DNA from: Dyadobacter jejuensis
Lineage (GTDB): Bacteria; Bacteroidota; Bacteroidia; Cytophagales; Spirosomataceae
Assembly: GCF_003149085.1 (NCBI RefSeq)
Contig: NZ_QGDT01000004.1
Span: 310,001-374,000 of the forward strand
Length of the DNA: 64,000 nt
Reading direction: 5' to 3'
The position numbers and the translations under genes are program-made. The notes under the pieces were generated by a model, which saw only the letters and a program-made list of their open reading frames with translations, was not told where the DNA came from and did not search any database. Positions 55,880 through 64,000 of this stretch are shown here, piece by piece. Each line of letters starts with the position of its first letter. The first letter of the stretch is position 1.

Positions 55880-57202
55880 ATGAAAAATGTAACATCTACC
55901 GATCCTGGTACTGACTCCCCAACCCCCATGGAAGGCACACAAGAAAAGGTGGGTGGCTTACGTTGGTGGATCATAGCGCTGATTGCTATTGCCACCATTA
56001 TCAACTACATCGATAGGAACGCCTTGGCCGTTATGTGGCCCGGCATTGCTGAGGACCTTCAACTCGATAAGGAGCAATATGCCGTAGTCGTATCGTTTTT
56101 TATGATCGCCTACGGTATTAGCCAAAGTATATCGGGGCGGCTGTTCGATAAAGTAGGCACCCGTGTTGGTTTTGTTATTTCTATCACGATTTGGTCAATA
56201 GCCGCGGCCTTGCATACAGTAGCTAGAGGTCTAGGAAGTTTCGCCCTTTTTAGAGCCCTATTGGGCTTGGGCGAAGCGGGCAACTGGCCGGGGGCTACCA
56301 AGTCCAATGCCGAATGGTTTCCTGTCAGGGAAAGGGCTTTTGCTCAGGGATTATTCAATTCAGGTGCATCATTGGGAGCGGTTATTTCCGCTCCTTTAAT
56401 AGCCTATTTCTACGAAAGTATCGGCTGGCGTGGTACTTTTCTTTTAATTGGTGCCTTAGGATTGCTTTGGGTGATCCCCTGGTGGATCATTAACAAGGCC
56501 ACTCCCGATAAGCACCCTTGGCTTTCTGAGTCGGAGAGGATGTATATTCTCGATGGCCAGGCACCTGCCGTAAAAGACACGGAAAAGGCCCTCTCTGTTA
56601 AAGAAATGTTAGGGTACAAACAGTCATGGGCGGTTATTCTTTCTCGTTTCTGCTTAGATCCTATTTGGTGGCTCTTTATTAGCTGGCTGCCCATTTACCT
56701 TCACGATCAGTTTGGGTTCGATATCAAGCAAATTGGTGCCTTCGCCTGGTTCCCTTATGTAGGGGCGGCTATAGGAAGCCTCGGTGGTGGCTGGTTGGTG
56801 GGCTTATTGATCCGTAAGGGCTGGCCCGTAATTAAGGCCCGGAAGATATGTATCACCTTGGGGGGGATCATCATGCTCCCCGCGTTAATTGCCAGTGCGT
56901 TCGTGCATTCTGCCGAGGAAGCTATGCTAGCCATTTTTGTGGCTTTAATGGGCTTTCAAATCGCTATTGGAAACATACAAACCTTGCCTTCAGATTTCTT
57001 CTCAGGGAAGTCGGTGGGGACGCTCGCAGGTATTAGCGGTACGAGTGCCGTTTTGGGGGTTTTAGTGACTACCTGGTTGGTTCCTGTGATGACCAAAGTT
57101 AGTTATGTTCCATTTTTTGGTATGGCCGCTTTGCTCGTTCCATTGGGAATAGGTGCTGCTCTTTTACTGAGTGGCTCAGAGAAACCTCAACTGCAGAAAT
57201 AG
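55880..57202 (+). CDS. MFS transporter, ExuT/hexuronate type
   Basis: The 440-residue protein has twelve membrane segments, the motif IDRNALAVMWPGI in helix 1, the loop 2-3 FDKVGTRVGF and the helix 4-5 ALLGLGEAGNWPGATKS, all typical of the anion:cation symporter (hexuronate) branch. It probably imports DEH or unsaturated uronate monomers across the inner membrane. Last gene of the operon, followed by a strong hairpin. Confidence 0.9.
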   Translation: MKNVTSTDPGTDSPTPMEGTQEKVGGLRWWIIALIAIATIINYIDRNALAVMWPGIAEDLQLDKEQYAVVVSFFMIAYGISQSISGRLFDKVGTRVGFVISITIWSIAAALHTVARGLGSFALFRALLGLGEAGNWPGATKSNAEWFPVRERAFAQGLFNSGASLGAVISAPLIAYFYESIGWRGTFLLIGALGLLWVIPWWIINKATPDKHPWLSESERMYILDGQAPAVKDTEKALSVKEMLGYKQSWAVILSRFCLDPIWWLFISWLPIYLHDQFGFDIKQIGAFAWFPYVGAAIGSLGGGWLVGLLIRKGWPVIKARKICITLGGIIMLPALIASAFVHSAEEAMLAIFVALMGFQIAIGNIQTLPSDFFSGKSVGTLAGISGTSAVLGVLVTTWLVPVMTKVSYVPFFGMAALLVPLGIGAALLLSGSEKPQLQK

Positions 57203-57220
57203 TTAATTTGAATGGTATTA

Positions 57221-57257
57221 ACGTAAAAAAAGCCACATTTAGTGGCTTTTTTTACGT
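57221..57257. terminator. Bidirectional terminator of the alginate operon
   Basis: ACGTAAAAAAAGCCAC and GTGGCTTTTTTTACGT pair over 16 bp with A/T tracts on both strands. Confidence 0.9.
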
Positions 57258-57277
57258 TTTGAGCATAGAACGGAATG

Positions 57278-57643
57278 TTAGCTTCTGGGTTTACCCTTGC
57301 GGCCTCCACCTTGTCCTTGTCTGTCGCTGTTCATAGTTTTTAGTTGCTCCTGCTGCTCAGGGGTTAAGATCTCGTTCATTTTCGCTTGATACGCCTCATT
57401 GGACGCTTTCATTTTATCGCGGTCCATGCTTTGAGACTTGCGCATTTCTTCCATAGACTGCATCCGGTCTAGGGTCAAAGCATACACTTGCTTTTGTTGG
57501 TCCTCTGAAAGTTTTAAGCTTTCAGTCATTCTTTTCGTTTGAGCTTCGGCCCTTTCTTCGGCAGTTCCACTATTGTTTGGGCGTTGTGCAAATGCGGTCA
57601 TGCTGGCCATGGCAAGCATGATGATCATCAATCCTTTTTTCAT
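57278..57643 (-). CDS. DUF4890-like periplasmic protein
   Basis: The 121-residue protein has a signal peptide (MKKGLMIIMLAMASMTAFA) and a helical, charged body with repeated LSEDQQKQVYALTLDRMQSM and LTPEQQEQLKTMNSD segments, like DUF4890/Spy-like proteins. It has a Gly-rich end (QGQGGGRKGK). Spy relatives bind unfolded proteins or metals in the periplasm, but this one's role is unknown. Single gene. Confidence 0.82.
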   Translation of the reverse strand: MKKGLMIIMLAMASMTAFAQRPNNSGTAEERAEAQTKRMTESLKLSEDQQKQVYALTLDRMQSMEEMRKSQSMDRDKMKASNEAYQAKMNEILTPEQQEQLKTMNSDRQGQGGGRKGKPRS

Positions 57644-57709
57644 CGGTTTTTATTTTTAGTTTTCTTGTAGGGTTAGAGGAGGCTAGTGCACATTGGTTTA
57701 ATGTCCCCA

Positions 57710-58456
57710 CTAAATATTTTGAAATATTTTTGTCAGTAGGGCCAAAATGATCGCACAGGTATAGCTCATCAAGGTGCCTACCAATACATATTCCGATTTT
57801 TTGGTGATATAAGCACTTGGGATGCTTTCGCTCGCTTTGTCGTTGAAGCGAAGTAGGGACTTGGCGGCAATAAGGAAACCAATGGCCGAAAACTGGCTGA
57901 TGAGTACGAAAATAAATATTAATAATCTTTCGGACATACCGATCCATCGACCAGCATTGGCCAAATTGTCGTCGGCTTCAGGGACGAGCCTTTCCAATTC
58001 GATCCGCCAGGGTTTCGTAAGCATCCCTACTAAAAAAGAGACCGGGTTCAGGCAGAGCAGCACCCCGGCAAGTATGGCCAAGTAGGTGGGTTGCCTATAC
58101 CATTCCATTAAGTTGTTTATTGCCAGCTGGGTATGTCCTGTGAGTATCCCTGCCGCAGTGAGAATACTGAGCAAGTGAAGGACTTGGTCGGCTATAAACC
58201 ACTTGGTGCTGGAAGTCCTGTCGAAATGCAGTTTGACCAGATCGATTATTCCATGGGCTATTGCTAGGCCAATAGCGGGCCATGGGTTGGCCCAATATCC
58301 CAAAAGCACGTATGAGGCGACTAGTACTACTCCAATATGGTAGTAAAAAAAACGAGACTTAAAGCTTTTGGCTCGTTTTTGAACGACCCATGTCGTGGGT
58401 TGCCAGTAAAAATCAGCCAAAATATGGGCGGCTAATAAGGCTAAGAGCTCGGTCAT
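57710..58456 (-). CDS. DUF3307 membrane protein, partner of SatD
   Basis: Start chosen at ATG 58456, which overlaps the satD stop by 4 bases (ATGA); the frame is open 21 codons further. The 248-residue protein starts with the DUF3307 block LLALLAAHILADFYWQP and has about five hydrophobic segments. The overlap implies translational coupling. DUF3307 and SatD genes often occur together, but the joint role is not established. Confidence 0.83.
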   Translation of the reverse strand: MTELLALLAAHILADFYWQPTTWVVQKRAKSFKSRFFYYHIGVVLVASYVLLGYWANPWPAIGLAIAHGIIDLVKLHFDRTSSTKWFIADQVLHLLSILTAAGILTGHTQLAINNLMEWYRQPTYLAILAGVLLCLNPVSFLVGMLTKPWRIELERLVPEADDNLANAGRWIGMSERLLIFIFVLISQFSAIGFLIAAKSLLRFNDKASESIPSAYITKKSEYVLVGTLMSYTCAIILALLTKIFQNI

Positions 58457-59097
58457 AGGCTTGTCGGTTTCAGGGGGAATAATGCGGGGAGTCGCTCTAA
58501 AAGGTCCTCTATGGCCCACCAGCTGGCTGCACGGGCTCGTTGGCTAGCTGCCGATTGGCTAATGCCCAGCTTGTTGGCAATTTGGGTAATGGTATGTCCT
58601 TGTAATAATTCCAATACCAGTTCACTCTGTCCTACGGTCCAGCTTTCTACTATGGGTTCCAGGAGGGTGGATATGACCTGTAGAAGGGGTTGGCTGGGCT
58701 GTGTGGCTAGGCCTATCCGTGCCTGATGATTCTTGATTTCATCGGCCAATTTGCCTGAGAGCCTAAAGGCCTCTCCATCTGAGCTTCCCGGGCGATCGGT
58801 GAGATGGTCTATTGGGCCGATCCCTATGGCTACTCGAAGATCGAGACTGGCCTGTTTGGCTTTTCGTGCTTTCATATAAGCCCTTCCTATTAAGGCCGCA
58901 TGCATGGCTTGGTGGGGCTTCCTTAATACTCCTTGAAAGCTATCGCCCCGGTATATCTCTGGTTTTAAGGCCCAGTCCAGCTGGGGGAGTTGGCCTAGTA
59001 TCGTAAGGAGCTCCTCAAGCCAGCTCCCTGTTTGTTCCGAGCTAAACTGAGTGGAATGAACCATGTCGGCGGTTATTACGGCATATTTATGGGCCAT
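58453..59097 (-). CDS. satD: SatD family protein with C-terminal HTH
   Basis: The 214-residue protein has the SatD start YAVITADMVHSTQFSSEQ, the block RGDSFQGVLRKPHQAM and LRVAIGIGPIDH, then a helix-turn-helix tail (GHTITQIANKLGISQSAASQ, RARAASWWAIEDLLERL). The family is named after the SAT acid-stress operon of streptococci; its biochemistry is unclear. The HTH suggests DNA binding. Three phased dyads upstream are candidate operators. Translationally coupled to the DUF3307 gene. Confidence 0.85.
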   Translation of the reverse strand: MAHKYAVITADMVHSTQFSSEQTGSWLEELLTILGQLPQLDWALKPEIYRGDSFQGVLRKPHQAMHAALIGRAYMKARKAKQASLDLRVAIGIGPIDHLTDRPGSSDGEAFRLSGKLADEIKNHQARIGLATQPSQPLLQVISTLLEPIVESWTVGQSELVLELLQGHTITQIANKLGISQSAASQRARAASWWAIEDLLERLPALFPLKPTSL

Positions 59098-59123
59098 ATG
59101 CGGTGGGGGATTAACAGGGATTT

Positions 59124-59200
59124 ATAAGGTTATTAGCTTATGTCGATACAATATAAGGTTTTTTTCTAATGTAGTAAGGATATAAGGAAATAACCTTATG
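59124..59200. promoter_or_regulatory. Three phased dyads (ATAAGG-N7-CTTATG) upstream of satD
   Basis: Copies at 59124-59142 (ATAAGG...CTTATG), 59153-59171 (ATAAGG...CTAATG, one mismatch) and 59182-59200 (ATAAGG...CTTATG). The spacing is exactly 29 bp between each, i.e. near three helical turns. They lie 27 bp and more before the satD ATG at 59097, so they would cover the promoter. Likely bound by a dimeric regulator, possibly SatD itself. Confidence 0.75.
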
Positions 59201-59239
59201 TTTTGGGGCTAAAGATCCTCCTGTACCCCCTTCGACAGT

Positions 59240-59530
59240 CTATTGTAGATGCTGCTGCACTAAAGCCGTCCATTCTTCCTGAAGCGAGCCGGCAAAAACT
59301 TTCGATCCAGCACGGCGATACCAGTATCCGGCATTCCATTCATCCCCCTCTACGCGGTGCAAGTAAGCATGGATACGGTCATAAGAAGGATTTCCTTCCT
59401 TACTCTGGGCTATTTGGTGGGCAGCTTCCCAGTCCCCATTCCCATCGTGCCATAAGGCTTTTAATAATGGAGGTAAGGTGGCAGGAGGAGTGGAGGAGGT
59501 CATACTAGCCTTAAATTCGTCGAATGTCAT
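59240..59530 (-). CDS. Small conserved protein, unknown function
   Basis: The 96-residue protein shows a TPR-like pattern, PPLLKALWHDGNGDWEAAH, DRIHAYLHRVEGDEWNAGYW and RRAGSKVFAG, which I have seen in small conserved proteins annotated only as hypothetical. No signal peptide. Function unknown. It lies upstream of satD on the same strand, with 142 bp between. Confidence 0.65.
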   Translation of the reverse strand: MTFDEFKASMTSSTPPATLPPLLKALWHDGNGDWEAAHQIAQSKEGNPSYDRIHAYLHRVEGDEWNAGYWYRRAGSKVFAGSLQEEWTALVQQHLQ

Positions 59531-59616
59531 GGGATAATGGTCTAAATAGAATGGTTATTATAAGCTTAAAATAACGGGTTACATTCAGGAAAAACAAGTC
59601 GGAGGGGGGCGGATAT

Positions 59617-60303
59617 TTACTTCTTTTGGCGGTCGAAGCGTAATACGGAGTCTCCTTGTCCCATCAAAATGGTAGTAGTAGTGTTCAAAAACAAGCCATG
59701 TTCTACAACACCTACTAGGCCATCGAGTTCCTGAGCTAAAGCACATGGATCGTCGATCAACCCAAAATCAACATCGAGAATATAATTGCCTTCATCGGTA
59801 CAGAATGTCGTCCCGTTTGTCTGGCGAAGGGTTCCTCGACCGGCTAGTGCCCGTAGTTTGTTTAGGACCATACCACATGCCATCGGAATCACTTCAATTG
59901 GCACCCTAAACTGACCCAGTTTATCGACTCTTTTGGAGGAGTCGGCAATAATGATATTCGTTTTAGAAAGGGAAGCGATTATTTTTTCGTGAAGTAAAGC
60001 GCCACCACCTCCTTTAATTAGCAGGCCCTCAGCTGTAAACTCGTCGGCGCCGTCTATAGTCAGGTCAATAGCGCTCAACGCCGCTATTTCCACTAATGGG
60101 ATTCCCTGCTCCATGGCGAGGCGTTGGGTGTGCTTGGAGGTGGGAATGGCCTTGATATTCATACCATTACGAACCAAACGGCCGATCTCCATAATGGCAT
60201 AATAGGCCGTGGACCCTGTACCAAGTCCTACGATCTGATGATTGGTTATGAATTGGACCGCAGCCTTGGCGGCTAATTCTTTTTCTTGGCTTTGAGTCGA
60301 CAT
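59617..60303 (-). CDS. rpiA: Ribose-5-phosphate isomerase A
   Basis: Start chosen at ATG 60303 (MSTQSQEKELAAKAAVQFI); the frame is open 25 codons further. The 228 residues carry the RpiA motifs GLGTGSTAYYAI, DLTIDGADEF, LLIKGGGGALLHEKI and a late DFGLIDDP. It interconverts ribose-5-P and ribulose-5-P in the pentose phosphate pathway. Length agrees with the family. Single gene. Confidence 0.95.
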   Translation of the reverse strand: MSTQSQEKELAAKAAVQFITNHQIVGLGTGSTAYYAIMEIGRLVRNGMNIKAIPTSKHTQRLAMEQGIPLVEIAALSAIDLTIDGADEFTAEGLLIKGGGGALLHEKIIASLSKTNIIIADSSKRVDKLGQFRVPIEVIPMACGMVLNKLRALAGRGTLRQTNGTTFCTDEGNYILDVDFGLIDDPCALAQELDGLVGVVEHGLFLNTTTTILMGQGDSVLRFDRQKK

Positions 60304-60472
60304 ATCAGCTAATCTACCGGGTATAGGTATGAATATAATAAAAGGAAAAGATGGAAAAAGTATAAATTGAAAGTACAATCGAAGAAAACAATATTTTTCG
60401 TACGAGATTAGGAATTAATTTGTACAATTCGTACTAACTTGTCACCCAAATACCAAATAAAAATTTTTGAAC

Positions 60473-63400
60473 ATGTTTAAACATTTATCAAAGTTAGTCT
60501 TTTGCTTTTTGCTGATGCAATATAGCTATGGACAGCAAACCTTCCCAAGAAATGGAGCTTACGATGAACGTGCAGGAAGATATGCCTTCACCAATGCCAC
60601 AATTATCGTAAACCCGCAACAGACCATTCAAAATGGGACGCTCCTGATAGAAGGAGGAGTCATTAAGGCTATAGGACCAAAGGTAGCTATACCTCAAGGA
60701 ACCGTAGTAGTCGATTTGCAAGGAAAATTCCTTTACCCTTCGCTGATCGACCTGGATTCCGATTACGGATTACCAGCCGTACAGATGCCAGCCCGGTCCA
60801 GAGGTAGGCAAACGCCTCAATTGGAGTCCAACAAAAAGGGGGCCTTCGGTTGGAACCAGGCCATTCAACCCGAGATAGATGCCAGTCTGCAATTTGTTCC
60901 TAGCCAGCAGCAAGCGGAAAGTTTGCGAAAATTAGGATTTGGAACCGCTCTTATTCATGCTCATGATGGTATCGTAAGAGGGAGTGGCGCCCTAGTAACA
61001 CTGGCAGACCTGCCCGCTACCAAGGTGCTGCTACAGGAAAAAGCGTCGGCTCATTTCTCTTTTAGCAAAGGAAGTTCCACCCAAACTTATCCCTCTTCGG
61101 TAATGGGAGCCACAGCCTTGTTGCGCCAAACTTATTATGATGCCCAATGGTACGAAAAGAGCCAGCGGGATGAAGGAGACAATTTGTCATTAAAGGCTTT
61201 TAATCAAATCAAGAAACTGCCATCCTTTTTTGAAACCACAGATAAGTATAGCCTCTTAAGGGCCGATAAACTTGGGGATGAATTTGGCATCCAATATATT
61301 ATTAAAGGAAGCGGAGACGAATATCAGCGCTTAGAAGAAATAAAGAATACCGGAGCTACTTTACTCTTACCGGTCGATTTCCCGAGTGCCTACGATCTGA
61401 CTGACCCCTGGGATTCAGAAATGGTATCGTTGGCACAGCTCAAGCACTGGGAGTTGGCCCCAAAAAACCTGGCTTATGTTGCCGAAGCGGGAATCCCTTT
61501 TGCACTGACTATGCAGGGCCTCAAGCAAAAATCAGATTTCTGGAAAAACCTAAGATTGGCCATAGATCAGGGACTGAGCAAGTCTGTAGCTTTAGAGGCG
61601 CTGACCGTTCAGCCTGCCAAGCTCATAGGAGCCGAAAAATCACTGGGAACCCTAGAAAAAGGAAAAATAGCTAGTTTTCTGGTAACCTCATCCGACCTGT
61701 TCGAGTCGGGTACTATTATTTATGAAAACTGGATTCAGGGCCAGCGCTATATTTTGACTCCTACTGACCTAGCCGATATCCGCGGGACGTACAACCTCGT
61801 GATAGACAACCAGCCCAGCGGAAAGTTGAAAATTGGTGGAAAGGCTGAGCAGCCGAACTACAGCATTACTACCCTGGATAGTTCGAAAATCACTCCCAAA
61901 GTACAGCTGAAAAACGAGCTTTTAACCCTGTCGTTCAAGCATGGAAAAGACCAATCCGTAAGGCTAACGGGTTGGAAAGATGCTAAGGGATTCGTTGGCG
62001 AGGGCCTTACCGCCGATGGAAAGACCATCACCTGGTCGGCACCTTTGGTATCGGCGTTTGAGGCTGAAGCCCCAAAAGATACAACAAAGCCAGCTACAAC
62101 ACCTACGGGAGCCATCTGGTATCCTTTAGCTGGATATGGAAACCTTGAAGTCCCCCAGGCACAGGATGTCCTTATTCAGAACACTACGGTGTGGACCAAT
62201 GAAAAAGAAGGGATCCTAGAAGAAACGGACGTATTGGTGCGTGGCGGAAAAATTGCCAAAGTAGGAAAAGGGCTACAAGTAGCTTCTGGCGTTAAAGTTA
62301 TCAATGGAAAAGGGAAGCACCTCACCAGTGGTATTATCGATGAACATAGCCATATCGCCTTATTTTCTGTAAATGAAGGGGGGCAAAGTAGCTCAGCAGA
62401 GGTAAGGATGAGCGACGTTGTCAACCCCGACGATGTGAATATTTACCGCCAGCTGTCGGGTGGGGTTACCGCCTCCCAGCTACTTCATGGCTCAGCAAAC
62501 GCGATAGGCGGGCAGAGCGCCATGATTAAGCTGAAATGGGGTGGGGGCCTCAAGGACCTTTTATTGCCACAGGTGAAGTCTATCAAGTTTGCCTTAGGGG
62601 AAAACGTCAAGCAGTCGAACTGGGGAGACGTTCAGCGCTACCGTTTCCCACAAACCCGCATGGGGGTAGAACAAGTGTACTTCGATCATTTCATTAGGGC
62701 CAAAGAGTATGCACAACAATGGGATGCTTATAATAAACTGTCCAAAAAGGATGGGGTCGTAGCACCACGTCGCGATCTGGAGCTAGATGCCCTCGCCGAA
62801 ATATTGGCCGACGAGCGCGCCATTACCTGTCACTCCTATGTGCAGTCCGAAATTAATATGCTGATGCATGTAGCAGATTCATTGAACTTTCGGGTGAATA
62901 CCTTTACACACATTTTGGAGGGGTACAAACTCGCCGACAAAATGGCGGATCGCAAAATCGGAGGATCTACTTTTGCCGACTGGTGGGCGTATAAAATGGA
63001 AGTAAAAGAGGCTATTCCCTATAACGCAGCCTTGATGTACCACGAAGGAGTGACGGTAGCCATTAACTCCGACGACGCCGAAATGGCCCGTAGGCTCAAT
63101 CAAGAGGCGGCCAAAACGGTGTTATATGGAGGCGTCCCCCAGGAAGAGGCCTGGAAAATGGTGACGCTTAACCCCGCCAAACTGCTACATCTGGACGACA
63201 GAATGGGAAGCGTGAAAGTGGGTAAAGATGCCGATTTGGTCCTATGGAACGACCATCCATTATCGATCTATGCACGCCCCGACTTCACCATGATAGAGGG
63301 GGCCTTTTATTTTGATCGGAAGCTCGATGAGGCTAAACAAGCCGAAATGGATACGGAAAGAGCCAGAATAACACAAAAAATGATGGCAGATAAGGATCAG

Positions 63401-63478
63401 GGCAAAGCCACTCAGAAACCTCAAATGGTGAAACCGAAAATGTGGCATTGTGAAGATCTGGATGAAGCGGCCGAATAG
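60473..63478 (+). CDS. Secreted amidohydrolase-family protein, tandem-domain
   Basis: Start chosen at ATG 60473 (a TTG lies 2 codons upstream), 1001 residues with signal peptide (about 1-20). It holds two amidohydrolase-like domains. The first (PSLIDLDSDYG) lacks the HxH metal motif. The second has HLTSGIIDEHSHIALFS with HxH and further ITCHSYVQSEINM, FTHILEGYKLADKM, INSDDAEMARRLN with metal-binding His/Asp. So only the C-terminal half looks catalytic. The substrate is unknown. The next gene, 53 bp downstream, is a paralogue. Confidence 0.82.
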   Translation: MFKHLSKLVFCFLLMQYSYGQQTFPRNGAYDERAGRYAFTNATIIVNPQQTIQNGTLLIEGGVIKAIGPKVAIPQGTVVVDLQGKFLYPSLIDLDSDYGLPAVQMPARSRGRQTPQLESNKKGAFGWNQAIQPEIDASLQFVPSQQQAESLRKLGFGTALIHAHDGIVRGSGALVTLADLPATKVLLQEKASAHFSFSKGSSTQTYPSSVMGATALLRQTYYDAQWYEKSQRDEGDNLSLKAFNQIKKLPSFFETTDKYSLLRADKLGDEFGIQYIIKGSGDEYQRLEEIKNTGATLLLPVDFPSAYDLTDPWDSEMVSLAQLKHWELAPKNLAYVAEAGIPFALTMQGLKQKSDFWKNLRLAIDQGLSKSVALEALTVQPAKLIGAEKSLGTLEKGKIASFLVTSSDLFESGTIIYENWIQGQRYILTPTDLADIRGTYNLVIDNQPSGKLKIGGKAEQPNYSITTLDSSKITPKVQLKNELLTLSFKHGKDQSVRLTGWKDAKGFVGEGLTADGKTITWSAPLVSAFEAEAPKDTTKPATTPTGAIWYPLAGYGNLEVPQAQDVLIQNTTVWTNEKEGILEETDVLVRGGKIAKVGKGLQVASGVKVINGKGKHLTSGIIDEHSHIALFSVNEGGQSSSAEVRMSDVVNPDDVNIYRQLSGGVTASQLLHGSANAIGGQSAMIKLKWGGGLKDLLLPQVKSIKFALGENVKQSNWGDVQRYRFPQTRMGVEQVYFDHFIRAKEYAQQWDAYNKLSKKDGVVAPRRDLELDALAEILADERAITCHSYVQSEINMLMHVADSLNFRVNTFTHILEGYKLADKMADRKIGGSTFADWWAYKMEVKEAIPYNAALMYHEGVTVAINSDDAEMARRLNQEAAKTVLYGGVPQEEAWKMVTLNPAKLLHLDDRMGSVKVGKDADLVLWNDHPLSIYARPDFTMIEGAFYFDRKLDEAKQAEMDTERARITQKMMADKDQGKATQKPQMVKPKMWHCEDLDEAAE

Positions 63479-63531
63479 CCCTTGAAATACCATCAAGTAT
63501 ATACTCTAGAGAATTTTAAAGAAATGTTATA

Positions 63532-64000
63532 ATGAAATATCAAGCAAAAATTTGGGCAACCTGTCACCTCATGATAGCCAGTTGGCTGTTTACGGGGGCT
63601 TGGGCACAGAATCCCGCCCCGGGTATAACACAAAAAGGAGCTACGACCTTAGTAGGGGGGACCATTCATGTAGGGGATGGGACCGTCATTGAGAAAGGCG
63701 CTATTACTTTTGAAAATGGAAAAATCACCTATATAGGTAATGCGACCGGCGCCAAAAAAGGGGAGCAAATAGATGTGTCCGGTAAGCAAATATATCCGGG
63801 TATCATATCGCTCAATACTAGCGTTGGATTAAAAGAAGTAGCATCGGTTAGGGCTACGCTCGACTATTATGAAGTAGGAGACCTGAATCCTCATATTCGT
63901 GCATTGGTGGCTTATAATACCGACTCTGAGATCATCCCAACGCTGCGTTCAAATGGGATTTTGCTGTCACAAGCGGTTCCCGAAGGGGGAATCATTTCAG
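63532..64000 (+). CDS. Second secreted amidohydrolase-family protein, 5' part only
   Basis: Begins at ATG 63532 and runs off the window (about 156 codons). Signal peptide (MIASWLFTGAWA near residues 14-25), then TTLVGGTIHVGDGTVIEKGA and ITFENGKITYIG, the amidohydrolase N-terminal beta strands. Where the metal HxH would follow it reads YPGIISLNTSVGL, without His. The rest is missing, so activity cannot be judged. Likely co-transcribed with the gene upstream. Confidence 0.75.
   Translation, partial: MKYQAKIWATCHLMIASWLFTGAWAQNPAPGITQKGATTLVGGTIHVGDGTVIEKGAITFENGKITYIGNATGAKKGEQIDVSGKQIYPGIISLNTSVGLKEVASVRATLDYYEVGDLNPHIRALVAYNTDSEIIPTLRSNGILLSQAVPEGGIIS

Overview
The window looks like chromosomal DNA of a Bacteroidota bacterium, most likely a Cytophagales-type polysaccharide degrader. 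The supporting signs are a SusC/SusD pair, a FecI/FecR pair, two proteins ending in type IX secretion (T9SS) sorting-like domains, a TPR-TM-HTH regulator, BatA-like and CsbD proteins, start codons without clear Shine-Dalgarno sequences, and promoter elements close to the Bacteroidota consensus TAnnTTTG. Genus cannot be set from sequence alone. I see no insertion sequence, phage, CRISPR array or rRNA.

Layout. 1-4.1 kb: the 5' part of purK, a BatA-like membrane protein, a YcxB-like membrane protein and CsbD. 4.3-9.2 kb: a leftward operon for periplasmic sugar oxidation, with a small Tat-type subunit, a GMC flavoenzyme, a Gfo/Idh/MocA oxidoreductase and an AGE-type epimerase. 9.7-10.07 kb: an unannotated leftward RNA gene with a tRNA-like fold, a very long variable region and its own terminator. 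10.2-13.2 kb: Lrp/AsnC and PadR regulators, an unusual TonB, a DnaQ-like exonuclease, a small lipoprotein and tRNA-Ala(GGC). 13.8-23.7 kb: a secreted beta-helix protein, a QorB-like reductase with a ferric-reductase-like membrane protein, a VOC protein and two T9SS-type secreted proteins, one of them a reprolysin-like metalloprotease. 23.8-34.7 kb, leftward: a P-type ATPase, small secreted proteins (one broken by a frameshift), and a phytate/phosphate-type locus (TonB-dependent receptor, beta-helix lipoprotein, beta-propeller phytase) behind a TPR-HTH regulator. 35.1-38.7 kb: FecI-FecR-sulfatase. 39-44 kb: rlmF, an SGNH/DUF4886 protein, a CBM-like protein, DUF3995 and an orphan araA.

44-57.2 kb holds the clearest system, an alginate utilisation locus. 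A LacI regulator faces an operon of PL6 lyase, DEH-reductase-type SDR, PL17 oligoalginate lyase, SusC, SusD, KdgF and an MFS transporter, closed by a strong terminator. A perfect 13-bp-arm dyad lies in the divergent promoter region. KDG kinase and KDPG aldolase are not in the window.

57.3-64 kb: a DUF4890 protein, a satD-DUF3307 pair preceded by three dyads at an exact 29-bp period, a small conserved protein, rpiA and two tandem secreted amidohydrolase-family proteins, the second cut by the window edge.

The signals that known gene families explain least are the tRNA-like RNA at about 9.74-10.07 kb and the 29-bp-phased dyad array upstream of satD.
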